Below are positions 38,002 through 46,849 of a stretch of 64,000 nucleotides of DNA, one piece after another; positions within the stretch are counted from its first letter, which is position 1, and the number at the start of each line of letters is the position of its first letter. Under the pieces are notes generated by a model. It made no database searches and was not told the DNA's origin. It saw only the letters and a list, made by a program, of their open reading frames with translations. The translations under genes were made by a program, and so were the position numbers. This DNA comes from Salinicola salarius (lineage in GTDB: Bacteria; Pseudomonadota; Gammaproteobacteria; Pseudomonadales; Halomonadaceae). The stretch is taken from positions 68,457-132,456 of the forward strand of contig NZ_PZJT01000005.1 in assembly GCF_003206135.1 (NCBI RefSeq). Reading direction: 5' to 3'.

Positions 38002-38691
38002 ATGACCTATCGACTCTTCATCGCCAACAAGAACTACTCTTCCTGGTCGATGCGGCCCTGGGTGCTGCTGCGCGCGCTGGAAATCCTGTTCGAGGAGGTA
38101 CTGACGCCGTTCGAAGGTGCCGGCCAGCAGCAGGCATTCACGCACTTCTCGCCCACCGCCAAGGTCCCTTGCCTGCACGATGGCGATCAGGTGGTGTGGG
38201 ATTCGCTGGCGATTCTGGAATACGCCGCCGAAGATCATCCGGCTGTCTGGCCTGCCGATCGTGCCGCCCGCAGTTGGGCACGCTGCGCCAGCGCCGAAAT
38301 GCATTCCGGATTTGCCGCGCTGCGCGACGAGTGTTCGATGAACTGCTCGCTGACCATCGATCTGGATACCCCGAGCGAGTCGCTAGAGAAGGACCTGATT
38401 CGACTCGACGCCCTGTGGCAGGAAGGGCTGGAGACTTTCGGCGGCCCCTGGCTCGCCGGCGACGCCTTCACCGCGGTGGATGCCATGTTCGCCCCGGTCG
38501 CGGTACGCCTGCGCGGCTACGGCATCGAACTCGGCATGGCCGCCATGGCCTACGCCGACCGTTTGCTCGCGCATCCGGCGGTCGCCGAATGGATCGAACA
38601 GGGCATCGCCGAGCCGTGGATCGACGAGCCTCACGAGGCCGACTGCATTCGTGACCGGCGCGTGCTTGCCGATCGCCGTCAGCCAGCCTGA
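38002..38691 (+). CDS. Glutathione S-transferase family protein
   Basis: GST-fold protein of 229 residues. The N-terminal domain begins with LFIANKNYSSWSMRPWVLLRAL, resembling the maleylacetoacetate isomerase/zeta-like group in bacteria, with TAKVPCLHDGDQVVWDSLAILEYAAE for glutathione binding. The ATG at 38002 follows GGAGG; the in-frame extension upstream is not used. It is the third GST in this window. It converges with and overlaps the YgjV-family gene by 13 bases. Confidence 0.85.
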   Translation: MTYRLFIANKNYSSWSMRPWVLLRALEILFEEVLTPFEGAGQQQAFTHFSPTAKVPCLHDGDQVVWDSLAILEYAAEDHPAVWPADRAARSWARCASAEMHSGFAALRDECSMNCSLTIDLDTPSESLEKDLIRLDALWQEGLETFGGPWLAGDAFTAVDAMFAPVAVRLRGYGIELGMAAMAYADRLLAHPAVAEWIEQGIAEPWIDEPHEADCIRDRRVLADRRQPA

Positions 38692-39203
38692 AGCCGCCGC
38701 TTCGACCGCTGTATTCGCCACATGGTGATCAGGTTGGTGCCCAGCGCCAGCAATTCGGCGATGGCGCCACCGATCGAGCCGATGATCAGCGCATTCGCGA
38801 GCCAGCATAACGCGGCACCCGCCAGCAGCGAGCGCATGGGCAGGCCGCGCAGCAGAAACATCGCCAGGGTGCCAAAGATGGCGGCGAGCAGCGGGAAAAT
38901 GTCGTACCAGGAGTGCCAGGTCGCCACGGCGACCGCCACCGTTGCGATCAGCACCAGCCACATGATTCCCTGGCGACGCGGGAAGCGCCGTGCCAGCCAG
39001 ATCCTGACGACCACCAGACCCGACATGCCGGCGGCGACTGCCTCGCCGAACAGCAGAAAATGCACGGCGAAGGCGACGTTGGCGAAGATGAGGTAAAGCA
39101 GCAGCCGGTCGTCCTGACGGCTGGCGAAAGCCGCGATGATGAAGCCGAGGGCGACGAACCCGCCCAGTTGGGCGGCGATCCAGATTGGGTTGTAGGCGTC
39201 CAT
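38679..39203 (-). CDS. YgjV family inner membrane protein
   Basis: Membrane protein of 174 residues with five or six hydrophobic helices and the family's opening (IAAQLGGFVALGFIIAAFASRQDDRLLLYLI region). YgjV is an E. coli inner membrane protein of unknown function. C-terminal end is basic (RIQRSKRRLQAG), probably cytosolic. Confidence 0.8.
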   Translation of the reverse strand: MDAYNPIWIAAQLGGFVALGFIIAAFASRQDDRLLLYLIFANVAFAVHFLLFGEAVAAGMSGLVVVRIWLARRFPRRQGIMWLVLIATVAVAVATWHSWYDIFPLLAAIFGTLAMFLLRGLPMRSLLAGAALCWLANALIIGSIGGAIAELLALGTNLITMWRIQRSKRRLQAG

Positions 39204-39509
39204 GCGGCTCCCAATGTCTGAGCAGGATTGGCTTGAAAGCCCTCAGCCTAGACGGTTCGGACCATGAGCGATGCATTTGCCGGAATTTCAAAACCGCTAT
39301 CGCCATGAGCCCAATGTCGTAAAAGCAACCGCTAAGCCCACTCGGCGCCAAAACGGACGCTTGCGAACGTCGAGATCAAGCTCGAGCGGCCGATGACGCT
39401 GTGCCGGGCGCCAGAACACACCAGTGGCGAAAATCGGGAGTGATGTAGTCACATCGAAGGTTGTCGATGGTCCCGAGAAGAAGTTTCAAGAAACTCGGGG
39501 CCATCGACA
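39204..39509. other. Intergenic region with nested hairpin
   Basis: No gene seen. At 39463-39508 there is a 15-bp stem (GTCGATGGTCCCGAG with its near-perfect complement) whose loop holds AGTTTC-AA-GAAACT. It lies directly after the LysR stop on the minus strand and probably acts in termination or mRNA stability, though no U-run follows. Confidence 0.55.
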
Positions 39510-40406
39510 TCACTCCTGGCAGCACTTCACCAGTTCGTCGACCACGTATCTGACCTTGGGGCGCAGATGCGAAACCCTGGGCCAAACCGCATGCACGTCG
39601 ACCGGCTCCGGCTCGAAGTCCTGTAACACTTCGACCAATCGCCCGGCATCGATATCGTTCTTCATCAGGCTGCGAGGCATCTGGCACAGCCCTATCCCGG
39701 CAACCGCACCGGTGATCATGACCTCGCCGTCGCCAATCCGATGCGCCAGAGGAGGCGCGTATCGCACCGTTTCCCCCTCGCGTCTGATTCGCCAACTCAG
39801 CGGTTGCCCTCGTCGATGCCCGACGATGCAATGGTGGTTGTCCAGGTCCTGGAGGTCTTGCGGTTCGCCTGCCTGGGCCAAGTAGCTTGGTGATGCGCAA
39901 ATGGCCCAACGCTGGCTCATCAGTCGACGCGCTACCAGCTCGCTGGTGTCCTCCAGTTCGCCAAAGCGCACCAGCAGGTCAATGCCCTCTTCGATCGGAT
40001 CGACCAAATGATCGGAAAAAGTGATATTGAGTTGCAACGCTGGATATTTCCGAGCGATCCCGAACAGTAACGGCGCGCCCACGCGGCGGCCGAAGGCCAC
40101 CGGCATATCGACTCGCAGGCGCCCGGTCGGTTCATGGCTTCCGACGCCAAGTCCGCGTTCGGCGGTGCTGATTTCTTCCAGGCCGGCCGAGCACGCAGAG
40201 AAATAGGCCTCGCCGTCGGCAGTGAGGGTGATGCGACGGGTCGAGCGATGAAACAGTTGGGTGTCCAGTCGCTCTTCGAGGCGTGCAATGGATTTACCGA
40301 CGGCGGACTTGGACACACCGAGCCGCTCGGCAGCTTCGGTGAAGCTATGGGCACGGGCAGCGACAACAAAGGTGAGCACGCCTTGCAGGGTATCAGGAGG
40401 AAGCAT
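39510..40406 (-). CDS. LysR family transcriptional regulator
   Basis: LTTR of about 298 residues. The winged helix-turn-helix (FVVAARAHSFTEAAERLGVSKSAVGKSIARLEERLDTQLF region) is followed by a periplasmic-binding-protein-like sensor domain. The ATG at 40406 has AAAGGA upstream. It diverges from the tautomerase gene across 205 bases that contain a GTAGA-N7-TCTAC dyad, the likely binding site. Confidence 0.87.
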   Translation of the reverse strand: MLPPDTLQGVLTFVVAARAHSFTEAAERLGVSKSAVGKSIARLEERLDTQLFHRSTRRITLTADGEAYFSACSAGLEEISTAERGLGVGSHEPTGRLRVDMPVAFGRRVGAPLLFGIARKYPALQLNITFSDHLVDPIEEGIDLLVRFGELEDTSELVARRLMSQRWAICASPSYLAQAGEPQDLQDLDNHHCIVGHRRGQPLSWRIRREGETVRYAPPLAHRIGDGEVMITGAVAGIGLCQMPRSLMKNDIDAGRLVEVLQDFEPEPVDVHAVWPRVSHLRPKVRYVVDELVKCCQE

Positions 40407-40420
40407 AAACATCCTTTATT

Positions 40421-40437
40421 GTAGATAAAATCTCTAC
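40421..40437. promoter_or_regulatory. Candidate LysR-type operator
   Basis: GTAGATAAAATCTCTAC, a dyad with 5-bp arms and 7-base centre that contains the T-N11-A pattern of LysR sites. It is 15 bases before the LysR start and in front of the divergent tautomerase gene. Confidence 0.5.
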
Positions 40438-40498
40438 CCAGATGCGAATTTTGGCTTGTTTATCGCCATCCATTTCTACCCTAGCATGAGTTCACCGC

Positions 40499-40544
40499 AA
40501 AAGTGGTTTGGCCTCCAAGGTCGTTCAGACCTCAACCACTTTTT
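40499..40544 (+). terminator. Terminator-like hairpin in the tautomerase leader
   Basis: Arms AAAAGTGGTT (40499-40508) and AACCACTTTT (40534-40543) followed by T, with an inner AGGTC/GACCT stem in the loop. It sits 68 bases before the tautomerase ATG with no gene before it, so it may be an attenuator. Confidence 0.55.
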
Positions 40545-40611
40545 GAGGAAGCTCTACTCATATCGTTTTCTCGCCCTGCTCATTTCTGCCTCCATTCAAG
40601 AGGAACACCTC

Positions 40612-40809
40612 ATGCCCGTAGTACGTGTCAGTTGGTTCGAAGGTAAGGATCACGCCACCAAAGAAGCCGTTGCGGCCGACATCACCGAAAGCATCGTCAA
40701 GAACACCGGCACCGACCCCAACTACATCTACGTCATTTTCGAAGACGTGGCACATTCCGACTGGGCCGCTGCCGGCAAACTGTTCGGAGTTGCTTCCGAC
40801 GAGACCTGA
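40612..40809 (+). CDS. Tautomerase family protein (4-oxalocrotonate tautomerase-like)
   Basis: Small enzyme of 65 residues. After removal of Met the catalytic Pro1 is exposed (M-PVVRVSWFEG), as in 4-oxalocrotonate tautomerases. NTGTDPNYIYVIFEDVAHSDWAAAG follows the family pattern with an aromatic segment in the middle. AGAGGA lies nine bases before the ATG. It is divergent from the LysR gene, its probable regulator. Confidence 0.83.
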   Translation: MPVVRVSWFEGKDHATKEAVAADITESIVKNTGTDPNYIYVIFEDVAHSDWAAAGKLFGVASDET

Positions 40810-40990
40810 CTTGTTCAAGCCCGACAATGCATCGGCTGGTCCAGCGATGCGTTCGGCTCACACAACGACATCCTCGCGAGAGCCACTCTTGTGCCCTTTC
40901 TAGCTGAGATTGGCCGGTGACCCGAGTCTGGCGGAAGGGTTGGCCGAGGGTTCTCGTCTTGCTCTCGGCGACCGCGTTGCGGTTTTCCCG

Positions 40991-41767
40991 TCAGACCCGA
41001 TTACCCGGAATGGTATACCCGCCATCGACCAGCAGGTTCTGACCGGTCACGAAGCGAGACGCGTCGGAGCTCAGCCAAACCACGGCTTCAGCGACTTCAT
41101 CGGGGCTACCCACCCGGCTCATGGGTGTATGAGCGATAAACGGCTTGCGGCTGGCTTCGTCGGTATTCTGACGATACATATCCGTGTCGATGACGCCTGG
41201 ATTGACATTGTTGATCCGGATTCCCTGCCGGCTGGTCTCCAGCGCCAGCGCCCGTACCATGTTGTCGAGACCCGCCTTGCTGATCGAATAAAGGGTCGAC
41301 CCCTCGAGCGCACCATGCGCAAGCCATGATGACGTATTCACGATGACACCCCCGGTCTGCTGTTTGGCCATCTGGGCGATCTCGGCCTGACAACACAACC
41401 AGGTACCTCGCAGATTGATGCCGATGGCCTGGTCGAAATCCTCGGCCGTCAGTGACTCACTGAGCCCCCACTTTCCCATGACGCCTGCGTTGTTGAAGGC
41501 GATATCCAGTTGTCCGTATCGCTCGACGACACTGCCAATTAGCGATTCCACATCCGTAGCCAGGGCAATGTCGGCTCGGAACGCCGTGGCATCCCCGCCG
41601 GCCGCGCGAATCTCGGTAACGGTCTGTTCGAGCGCTTCAGGCCGTCGGGCCGCGATAGCCACTCGCGCTCCCCGACGGGCGAACTGCATAGCCGCAGCCT
41701 TGCCGATCCCGGTACCCCCACCGGTCACGAGTACGACTTTCTGGGCGAAATCCTGTGCTGTAGACAT
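40991..41767 (-). CDS. SDR family oxidoreductase (classical)
   Basis: 258-residue short-chain dehydrogenase. It shows TGGGTGIG cofactor loop, NNAGVMG, catalytic Ser in NTSSWLAHG and the Tyr-xxx-Lys pair in LYSISKAG, and a C-terminal FVTGQNLLVDGG typical of FabG-like enzymes. The ATG at 41767 follows GAGGAAG. It lies 36 bases downstream of another SDR on the same strand, probably in one operon controlled by the divergent AraC protein. Confidence 0.87.
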   Translation of the reverse strand: MSTAQDFAQKVVLVTGGGTGIGKAAAMQFARRGARVAIAARRPEALEQTVTEIRAAGGDATAFRADIALATDVESLIGSVVERYGQLDIAFNNAGVMGKWGLSESLTAEDFDQAIGINLRGTWLCCQAEIAQMAKQQTGGVIVNTSSWLAHGALEGSTLYSISKAGLDNMVRALALETSRQGIRINNVNPGVIDTDMYRQNTDEASRKPFIAHTPMSRVGSPDEVAEAVVWLSSDASRFVTGQNLLVDGGYTIPGNRV

Positions 41768-41803
41768 AGCGATCTTCCTCATGAGCAGGTCGTATCTAAT
41801 GGA

Positions 41804-42568
41804 TCAGGGTTGATCCGTGGGTCTGACGACGATTTCGTTGATCGCCACTCGTCGGGGATTGGTCACGATGAAGGCAGCGGCCTCGGCGATATCTTCCGCA
41901 TGCAAGCGCTCCACCTCGCCGAACATGCTGGTGAAACCCTCCCACTGTCCGTCTTTCTGCTCGAAGAGTTCGGTCGCGGTCGCACCGGGTTCGATCACCG
42001 AAAAGCGTAGCGATTGCCTGGTGAACTCCTGGCGCCAGGCTTCGGTGGCGGCCGTGACGGCAAACTTGGTGGCGTTGTAGATGGCGACCTGGGGAGCAGC
42101 GATACGCCCGGCAACCGAGGAGATATTGACGACATCCGCCACAGCGCGAGGGCTTGATGTCACGGCCTGAAGAAGATGCGGCAGCGCCTGCTTGGTGAGG
42201 TACATCAACCCCCGCAGGTTGATGTCCACCATGCGATCCCACTCTTCAAGCGGCGATTCCACGGAGGGGCCATTGAGCATCAGCCCCGCTGCGTTGACCA
42301 AGGTGTCCAGACGACCGAAGCGTTCGAGCACCTGATCAACCACGCGCTCGGCTTCGTGGTTGTCTGTGATGTCGGCTGCGATCACCAACGCGGTGCCGCC
42401 AGTGGCGGCGATCCTGTTGGCAAGTGATTCGAGCCTATCCTGGCGTCTGGCCACCAGCGCAACGCTGGCTCCCAGATTGGCCAGTCGAATGGCCGTCGCC
42501 TGCCCGATACCGCTGGATGCGCCGGTGATGAGGGCTACGGTTCCTTTGAGCTTCTCGACGTTTTCCAT
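41804..42568 (-). CDS. SDR family oxidoreductase (classical)
   Basis: 254-residue NAD(P) dehydrogenase with TGASSGIG near residues 15-22, NAAGLM, Ser in VNISSVAG and YNATKFA (Tyr and Lys). The C-terminal pattern (FIVTNPRRVAINEIVVRPTDQ) is that of the YdfG/clavulanate dehydrogenase group. Start follows GGAGGAA. First gene of a two-SDR unit and divergent from an AraC regulator. Confidence 0.87.
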   Translation of the reverse strand: MENVEKLKGTVALITGASSGIGQATAIRLANLGASVALVARRQDRLESLANRIAATGGTALVIAADITDNHEAERVVDQVLERFGRLDTLVNAAGLMLNGPSVESPLEEWDRMVDINLRGLMYLTKQALPHLLQAVTSSPRAVADVVNISSVAGRIAAPQVAIYNATKFAVTAATEAWRQEFTRQSLRFSVIEPGATATELFEQKDGQWEGFTSMFGEVERLHAEDIAEAAAFIVTNPRRVAINEIVVRPTDQP

Positions 42569-42789
42569 GATGTTCCTCCGTTTGCGTCGACCTGGATCGG
42601 GACGCTCGATGCCGTCGTCCGTGTCCAGATACTTGATTCAAGTGACGACCCAAAGGCTAGGACCCTCGAGGGGGAACACGTGACGCCATTTCTTCCCATT
42701 GATTGCCTGATTCTCTTGACCCGGGAAAAGCGGAAATCTGGTCAGTCCTCGATCTAGAATGGCAGTGCTCGAACAGGCAGGAGCGGACA

Positions 42790-43719
42790 GTGATCATCGA
42801 ACTCGGGATAGACGACCAGGCACGGCGAGAGGAAACGGCAGCCATCCGCGATCAGATGGCGAGACAGATCTCCACCTTTGTCGGCAATCAGATGGAGCGT
42901 GAAACCCGTCTGCCGGGCCTGAGTTTTGTCAAGGTAACGACGCCACAGCCACCGACGCCCTACCTGTACGAGCCCAGCCTTGCCATCATCATTCGAGGAA
43001 GGAAGCGCGTCGTACTAGGAAACACGACGTATATCTACGACGCCTCACGGTTTCTGCTGACGGCAGTGAATCTGCCCACGATTACCGAAGTCACCGAAGC
43101 ATCGCCCGAGCGGCCCTATCTCTCTTTGCTGATGAAGATTGATTTACAGATGGCTCGCCAGTTGATTGCGGATGTCGAGACGCGTGGCCCGAAAGCAGAG
43201 ATACAGCACAAAGCCATGGCGACCGGCCCCGCGACAGTCGATTTAATGGATGCGACGAGCAGACTGGTTCGGCTGCTCGACCAGCCACACGACATGCTCC
43301 ACCTGGGCGGTCTTGTCCAGCGAGAGATTCTTTATCGGGTACTGACCAGCTCTGCCGGCGGTCGTTTTCGCGACACCGTCATGACGGGAACGCAAAGCCA
43401 GCGTGTCGCCAAGGCCGTTACCTGGTTGCATGATCACTATACGCAGCCGCTGAAAATCGAAGCCCTAGCGGAACTGGCCGAGATGGGCGTGTCTACGCTT
43501 CACCATCATTTCCGTAAAGTGACCTCGATGAGCCCGCTTCGGTACCAGAAACACCTACGCCTTTATGAGGCGAGAAGGCTGTTGATCGCGGAAAATATCG
43601 ATGCTGCAACGGCAGGTATCCGGGTTGGCTACGAAAGCATTAGCCAATTCAACCGGGAATACCGACGGATGTTCGGTGCGCCACCGATTCGCGACGTTGC
43701 GCCGTTACGGTCCATATGA
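42790..43719 (+). CDS. AraC family transcriptional regulator, AraC_N type
   Basis: 309-residue regulator. The N-terminal AraC_N effector domain (LPGLSFVKVTTPQPPTPYLYEPSLAIIIRGRKRVVLG region) is followed by two helix-turn-helix motifs (LAEMGVSTLHHHFRKVTSMSPLRYQK and AGIRVGYESISQFNREYRRMFG). The start chosen is GTG at 42790 with AGGAG six bases upstream; an upstream TTG is possible. It probably controls the two divergent SDR genes. Confidence 0.85.
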   Translation: MIIELGIDDQARREETAAIRDQMARQISTFVGNQMERETRLPGLSFVKVTTPQPPTPYLYEPSLAIIIRGRKRVVLGNTTYIYDASRFLLTAVNLPTITEVTEASPERPYLSLLMKIDLQMARQLIADVETRGPKAEIQHKAMATGPATVDLMDATSRLVRLLDQPHDMLHLGGLVQREILYRVLTSSAGGRFRDTVMTGTQSQRVAKAVTWLHDHYTQPLKIEALAELAEMGVSTLHHHFRKVTSMSPLRYQKHLRLYEARRLLIAENIDAATAGIRVGYESISQFNREYRRMFGAPPIRDVAPLRSI

Positions 43720-43884
43720 CTGCCAACTCGAATAGGCCAGGGCAAGAAACTGGCCAGAGAGCCATCTACCGTTTGGTGGAATCAACACTAGCGGACCCGG
43801 CCGTTATCATAGCGTCCACGGATTCCGCGAACTTTCTCATGAACGTGCCGTGTTCGAAGTCATCTGACCGTGCGGGCCAGCACC

Positions 43885-44286
43885 TTAATCCGGGCGATGA
43901 TGCTGGCACACCACTTCCACATTGATACCGTCCGGGTCCAATACGTACGCCGCGTAGTAGTGGTCGTGGTAGTGCGTTCGGATGCCGGGCGGCCCGTTAT
44001 CGGTCCCGCCCGCTTTCACTGCGGCCTGATAGAAGGCATCGACGATGGCGCGGCTCTGCGCTGCAAAGGCAATGTGTGTGCCGGCGCCCGGGGATTCGTT
44101 GTCATGAATCCAGAGGCTGGGGTAACCGTCCCTGCCGAAGCCGTGGCGTGTGCCTCCGGTGCGAGTGCGCTCGGGCCCGACGGTGATGACCCGGACGATA
44201 TCCAGCGGCGCGAGGGCCAGTTCGTAGAAGCGACGCGAGGCTTCAGCGTCGCGCACGGCGAATTCGATGTGATCGAGGATGGTCAT
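43885..44286 (-). CDS. VOC family protein (glyoxalase fold)
   Basis: 133-residue vicinal-oxygen-chelate protein. A pair of beta-alpha-beta-beta-beta modules: LDHIEFAVRDAEASRRFYE at the N-terminus and HYHDHYYAAYVLDPDGINVEVV at the C-terminus. Metal-ligand candidates are His in LDHIEF and Glu in NVEVV. The ribosome site is weak. It lies downstream of an SDR gene by 52 bases on the same strand. Substrate unknown. A second VOC gene occurs at 46846. Confidence 0.82.
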   Translation of the reverse strand: MTILDHIEFAVRDAEASRRFYELALAPLDIVRVITVGPERTRTGGTRHGFGRDGYPSLWIHDNESPGAGTHIAFAAQSRAIVDAFYQAAVKAGGTDNGPPGIRTHYHDHYYAAYVLDPDGINVEVVCQHHRPD

Positions 44287-44338
44287 GGTTGTTGTACGCT
44301 GTGGTTCCAGTGGTATGGATGAACGCCTCAAAGGCTGA

Positions 44339-45079
44339 TCAGACCTGCGACGCGCCACCATCGGCGAACAGCTCGACGCCGTTGATATAGCTCGAGGCAT
44401 CGCTTGCCAGGAATGCCGCAGCCTTGCCGATTTCGTGCGCCTCGCCGATCCGCCCCAGCGTACTTTTTTCGCTGAACGCTTGAATGATCTGCTCCGCGTC
44501 ATCGGCCAGCATGCTTCGCAGAGATTGCGTATCGACAGGGCCGGGACTGAGAAGATTGATCCGAACGCCGGAACCCTTGATGTCCAGAATCCAGCTTCTG
44601 ACCATGGCACGCAGAGCGGCCTTGGTGGCGCCGTAGACGCTCAAGCCCGGGCCGGGGTTCATCGAGGCAGTCGAGCCGATGATGACGATATTGGACCCTT
44701 GGGGCATAAGGGGCAGCGCGCCCTGGACGGTAAACGTCACCCCTTTCACGTTGGTATCGAAAACGCGATCGAAAACCGCCTCGGTAATCTTGCCGAGTGG
44801 GGTGATTTCGCCCATCCCGGCGTTGGCGATCAGGACATCGATACGGCCATGAAGCGACTCGATACGACCAAAAAGTGCTGCCAGATCGGCTGCATTCGAC
44901 ACATCGGCAGTAATGGCGGCCGCGTTGTCGCCCAAGCTGGACAAGGCCTCGTCCAGCGCCTCCTGCCGGCGTCCGGTAATGACCACGCGAGCGCCCTGTT
45001 CAACGAACTCCCGCGCAATCGCGAGCCCCAGACCGGATGACCCACCGGTAACCAGCACGACCTTATCTTTGAATGACAT
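44339..45079 (-). CDS. SDR family oxidoreductase (classical)
   Basis: 246-residue dehydrogenase with TGGSSGLG cofactor loop, IANAGMGE, Ser in IGSTASM, and YGATKAA (Tyr and Lys). C-terminal ASSYINGVELFADGG matches FabG-like SDRs. AGGGAAA lies before the ATG. It is divergent from the TetR gene across a region with three matching dyads, so TetR repression is likely. Confidence 0.88.
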   Translation of the reverse strand: MSFKDKVVLVTGGSSGLGLAIAREFVEQGARVVITGRRQEALDEALSSLGDNAAAITADVSNAADLAALFGRIESLHGRIDVLIANAGMGEITPLGKITEAVFDRVFDTNVKGVTFTVQGALPLMPQGSNIVIIGSTASMNPGPGLSVYGATKAALRAMVRSWILDIKGSGVRINLLSPGPVDTQSLRSMLADDAEQIIQAFSEKSTLGRIGEAHEIGKAAAFLASDASSYINGVELFADGGASQV

Positions 45080-45119
45080 GGAGATTTCCCTGTACGAGGA
45101 AGTAGACGGAAATGACCTA

Positions 45120-45137
45120 TATAGTGAACGCTACATA
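45120..45137 (+). promoter_or_regulatory. Candidate TetR operator 1
   Basis: TATAGTGAACGCTACATA, one of three related sites in the divergent SDR/TetR region. It lies 40 bases upstream of the SDR start. Confidence 0.5.
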
Positions 45138-45159
45138 TCGCGACGTGTCACGTACTTTA

Positions 45160-45177
45160 TTTAGTGGTCGATACATA
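45160..45177 (+). promoter_or_regulatory. Candidate TetR operator 2
   Basis: TTTAGTGGTCGATACATA, aligned without gaps to operator 1 (14 of 18 identical), 40 bases further along. Confidence 0.45.
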
Positions 45178-45207
45178 GAGGCCCTTGCTCGAGTGTCCGA
45201 GCTCTGT

Positions 45208-45225
45208 TATAGCAGTCGCTACAAT
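45208..45225 (+). promoter_or_regulatory. Candidate TetR operator 3
   Basis: TATAGCAGTCGCTACAAT, containing the perfect dyad TAGC-N4-GCTA. It lies 24 bases before the TetR start and so would also autoregulate it. Confidence 0.5.
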
Positions 45226-45249
45226 GCAATTTTCATCCAGCGAGGTCCC

Positions 45250-45873
45250 ATGAACGCAAAGACTCGGCAACGCCGTCCTGCTTTCGATCGCGAAGCGGGA
45301 GTCGCCATCGCCCAGGCACTGTTTCATGAACGTGGCTATGACGCGGTCAGTCTTGCGGATCTGACCGAAGCCATGAACATCAAGCCGCCCAGTTTTTACG
45401 CCGCCTACGGCAGCAAGGCAGCGCTGTTCGAACGAGCAATGCTGCGCTATGCGCAGGAAAACGCCCTGCCGCTGGACGAACTTCTGGCGCCAGACCGGCC
45501 CCCTGCTCAAGCACTTCCCGCCCTGCTGCTCGCCGCTGCCGAACAGTACGGGCGAGACAGCCTGCTGCGTGGCTGCATGATTACGGAGGGCTTGCGAGCG
45601 GATGACCCGGCCGCCCGCCAGACGGCCGAGAATCTTGCCAATGGCGGTATCCAGGCGATTCGGGCTTACCTCGATCAGGTTAGCCCGCAAGAGGCGCAGA
45701 CGCTGGCCGACTACATGGCGGTCACTCTGCGCGGACTCTCGGCCTCGGCCTGCAACGGCATGCCCTACGAGCGCCTGATGCAAGTCGCCCGGACCGCCGG
45801 TCGATTTATCGCCCATGAACTGGCGGAGAAGACCGAGGAGTCCACAGCGGCTTCGATCTCTAGCGATCCGTGA
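45250..45873 (+). CDS. TetR/AcrR family transcriptional regulator
   Basis: 207-residue regulator. The N-terminal helix-turn-helix contains GVAIAQALFHERGYDAVSLADLTEAMNIKPPSFYAAYGSKAALFERAM. The C-terminal ligand domain includes LLRGCMITEGLRADDP, typical of the group controlling oxidoreductase and VOC genes. The ATG at 45250 follows GAGG. It is divergent from the SDR-VOC pair and convergent with a saccharopine-dehydrogenase-like gene (14-base overlap). Confidence 0.87.
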   Translation: MNAKTRQRRPAFDREAGVAIAQALFHERGYDAVSLADLTEAMNIKPPSFYAAYGSKAALFERAMLRYAQENALPLDELLAPDRPPAQALPALLLAAAEQYGRDSLLRGCMITEGLRADDPAARQTAENLANGGIQAIRAYLDQVSPQEAQTLADYMAVTLRGLSASACNGMPYERLMQVARTAGRFIAHELAEKTEESTAASISSDP

Positions 45874-46849
45874 TGGTTGTGCCGGTGATGGTCTTGGCGA
45901 ACCCCTTACCGAATAGCCGCGCCGGGGTTTCGAAACCCGGCCGCCGTTCGCCTTCCAGTACCCGACGCGCGGCCTCGATCGCAGCCAATGGTGTGTAGGA
46001 GTAGCCGTTGACGGTTTCGATCATCGATCGGACCACCGTGCCGTCGGCTCCCGTCACCTCCGCTACGGCACGGGCGCGATGGGCATCGCGTTGTTCTGCT
46101 GTCGGGCCGTCGGGCAGTTGCGACAGATCCCCCTCGGGAAACGCCTCTCCGCTGACATGCACGAACATGGCGATATCGGGGATGCCGGCGGAGTGCCAAG
46201 CGGTCACCAGATCACCGAACGACAGCGGCGCGCACAGCACCGGTCCGTCACCGAAATCGAAGTGTCGCGGCTGCGCATCGGGAGTCGGGATGAGATGGCC
46301 CTCGACCCTCGCCATCAGGCCCGCGCCAATGATCTCGCTGACGCTCATGGCAGAGCCCCGCGACATCGAGCCAGGCACCTGAAGCGCAACGCTTAGCGAC
46401 CGCGGCTCCTGCACACGCTGCGCGACGTGCACTGCCAGGCAATCCGTCGGCACCACGTCCCAGCCGACCCCAGGCAGCAGCATGATGCCGGCCTCGGCCG
46501 CTTCGGCGCCCAGCCGTTCCGCCAGCCGGTAGACGTTGATCTCGGCGGTGATATCCAGGTAATCGACACCAGCTTCCAGGCACGCCCGCATCAATGGCTC
46601 CGCCGTTTGCGCGAAAGGGCCGGCGAAGTTCAGCAGCACATCGACACCTGTCAGGGACTGTTCTGCTCCGCCATTGGCAGCGCCATCGACGTCAAACACA
46701 CGAAACGACACCGCCAGGGCGTCAGCGAGGGCGGCCAACGTCTGCCGGTTGCGTCCGGCGATCTCGAAATCGAGCCCCAGCGCCTTGGCACGCGCTGCCG
46801 CCATGCGACCGGTATAGCCGGTCGCGCCGTAGATCAGGAGTGTTTTCAT
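45860..46849 (-). CDS. Saccharopine dehydrogenase-like NAD(P)-binding protein
   Basis: 329-residue protein with an N-terminal Rossmann fold (IYGATGYTGRMAAARAKALG, residues 6-25) and a C-terminal domain like those of bacterial saccharopine dehydrogenase NADP-binding or trans-acting enoyl reductase family proteins. LPGVGWDVVPTDCLAVH is a conserved stretch. Its start overlaps the stop of the VOC gene upstream by four bases. Reaction unknown. Confidence 0.8.
   Translation of the reverse strand: MKTLLIYGATGYTGRMAAARAKALGLDFEIAGRNRQTLAALADALAVSFRVFDVDGAANGGAEQSLTGVDVLLNFAGPFAQTAEPLMRACLEAGVDYLDITAEINVYRLAERLGAEAAEAGIMLLPGVGWDVVPTDCLAVHVAQRVQEPRSLSVALQVPGSMSRGSAMSVSEIIGAGLMARVEGHLIPTPDAQPRHFDFGDGPVLCAPLSFGDLVTAWHSAGIPDIAMFVHVSGEAFPEGDLSQLPDGPTAEQRDAHRARAVAEVTGADGTVVRSMIETVNGYSYTPLAAIEAARRVLEGERRPGFETPARLFGKGFAKTITGTTITDR

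Noticed and set aside
43716..43925. Small + strand frame overlapping the AraC stop
   Set aside because: Although ATGA-coupled, the 69-residue product is low in recognisable structure and its end overlaps the VOC gene on the other strand; composition looks like non-coding sequence.
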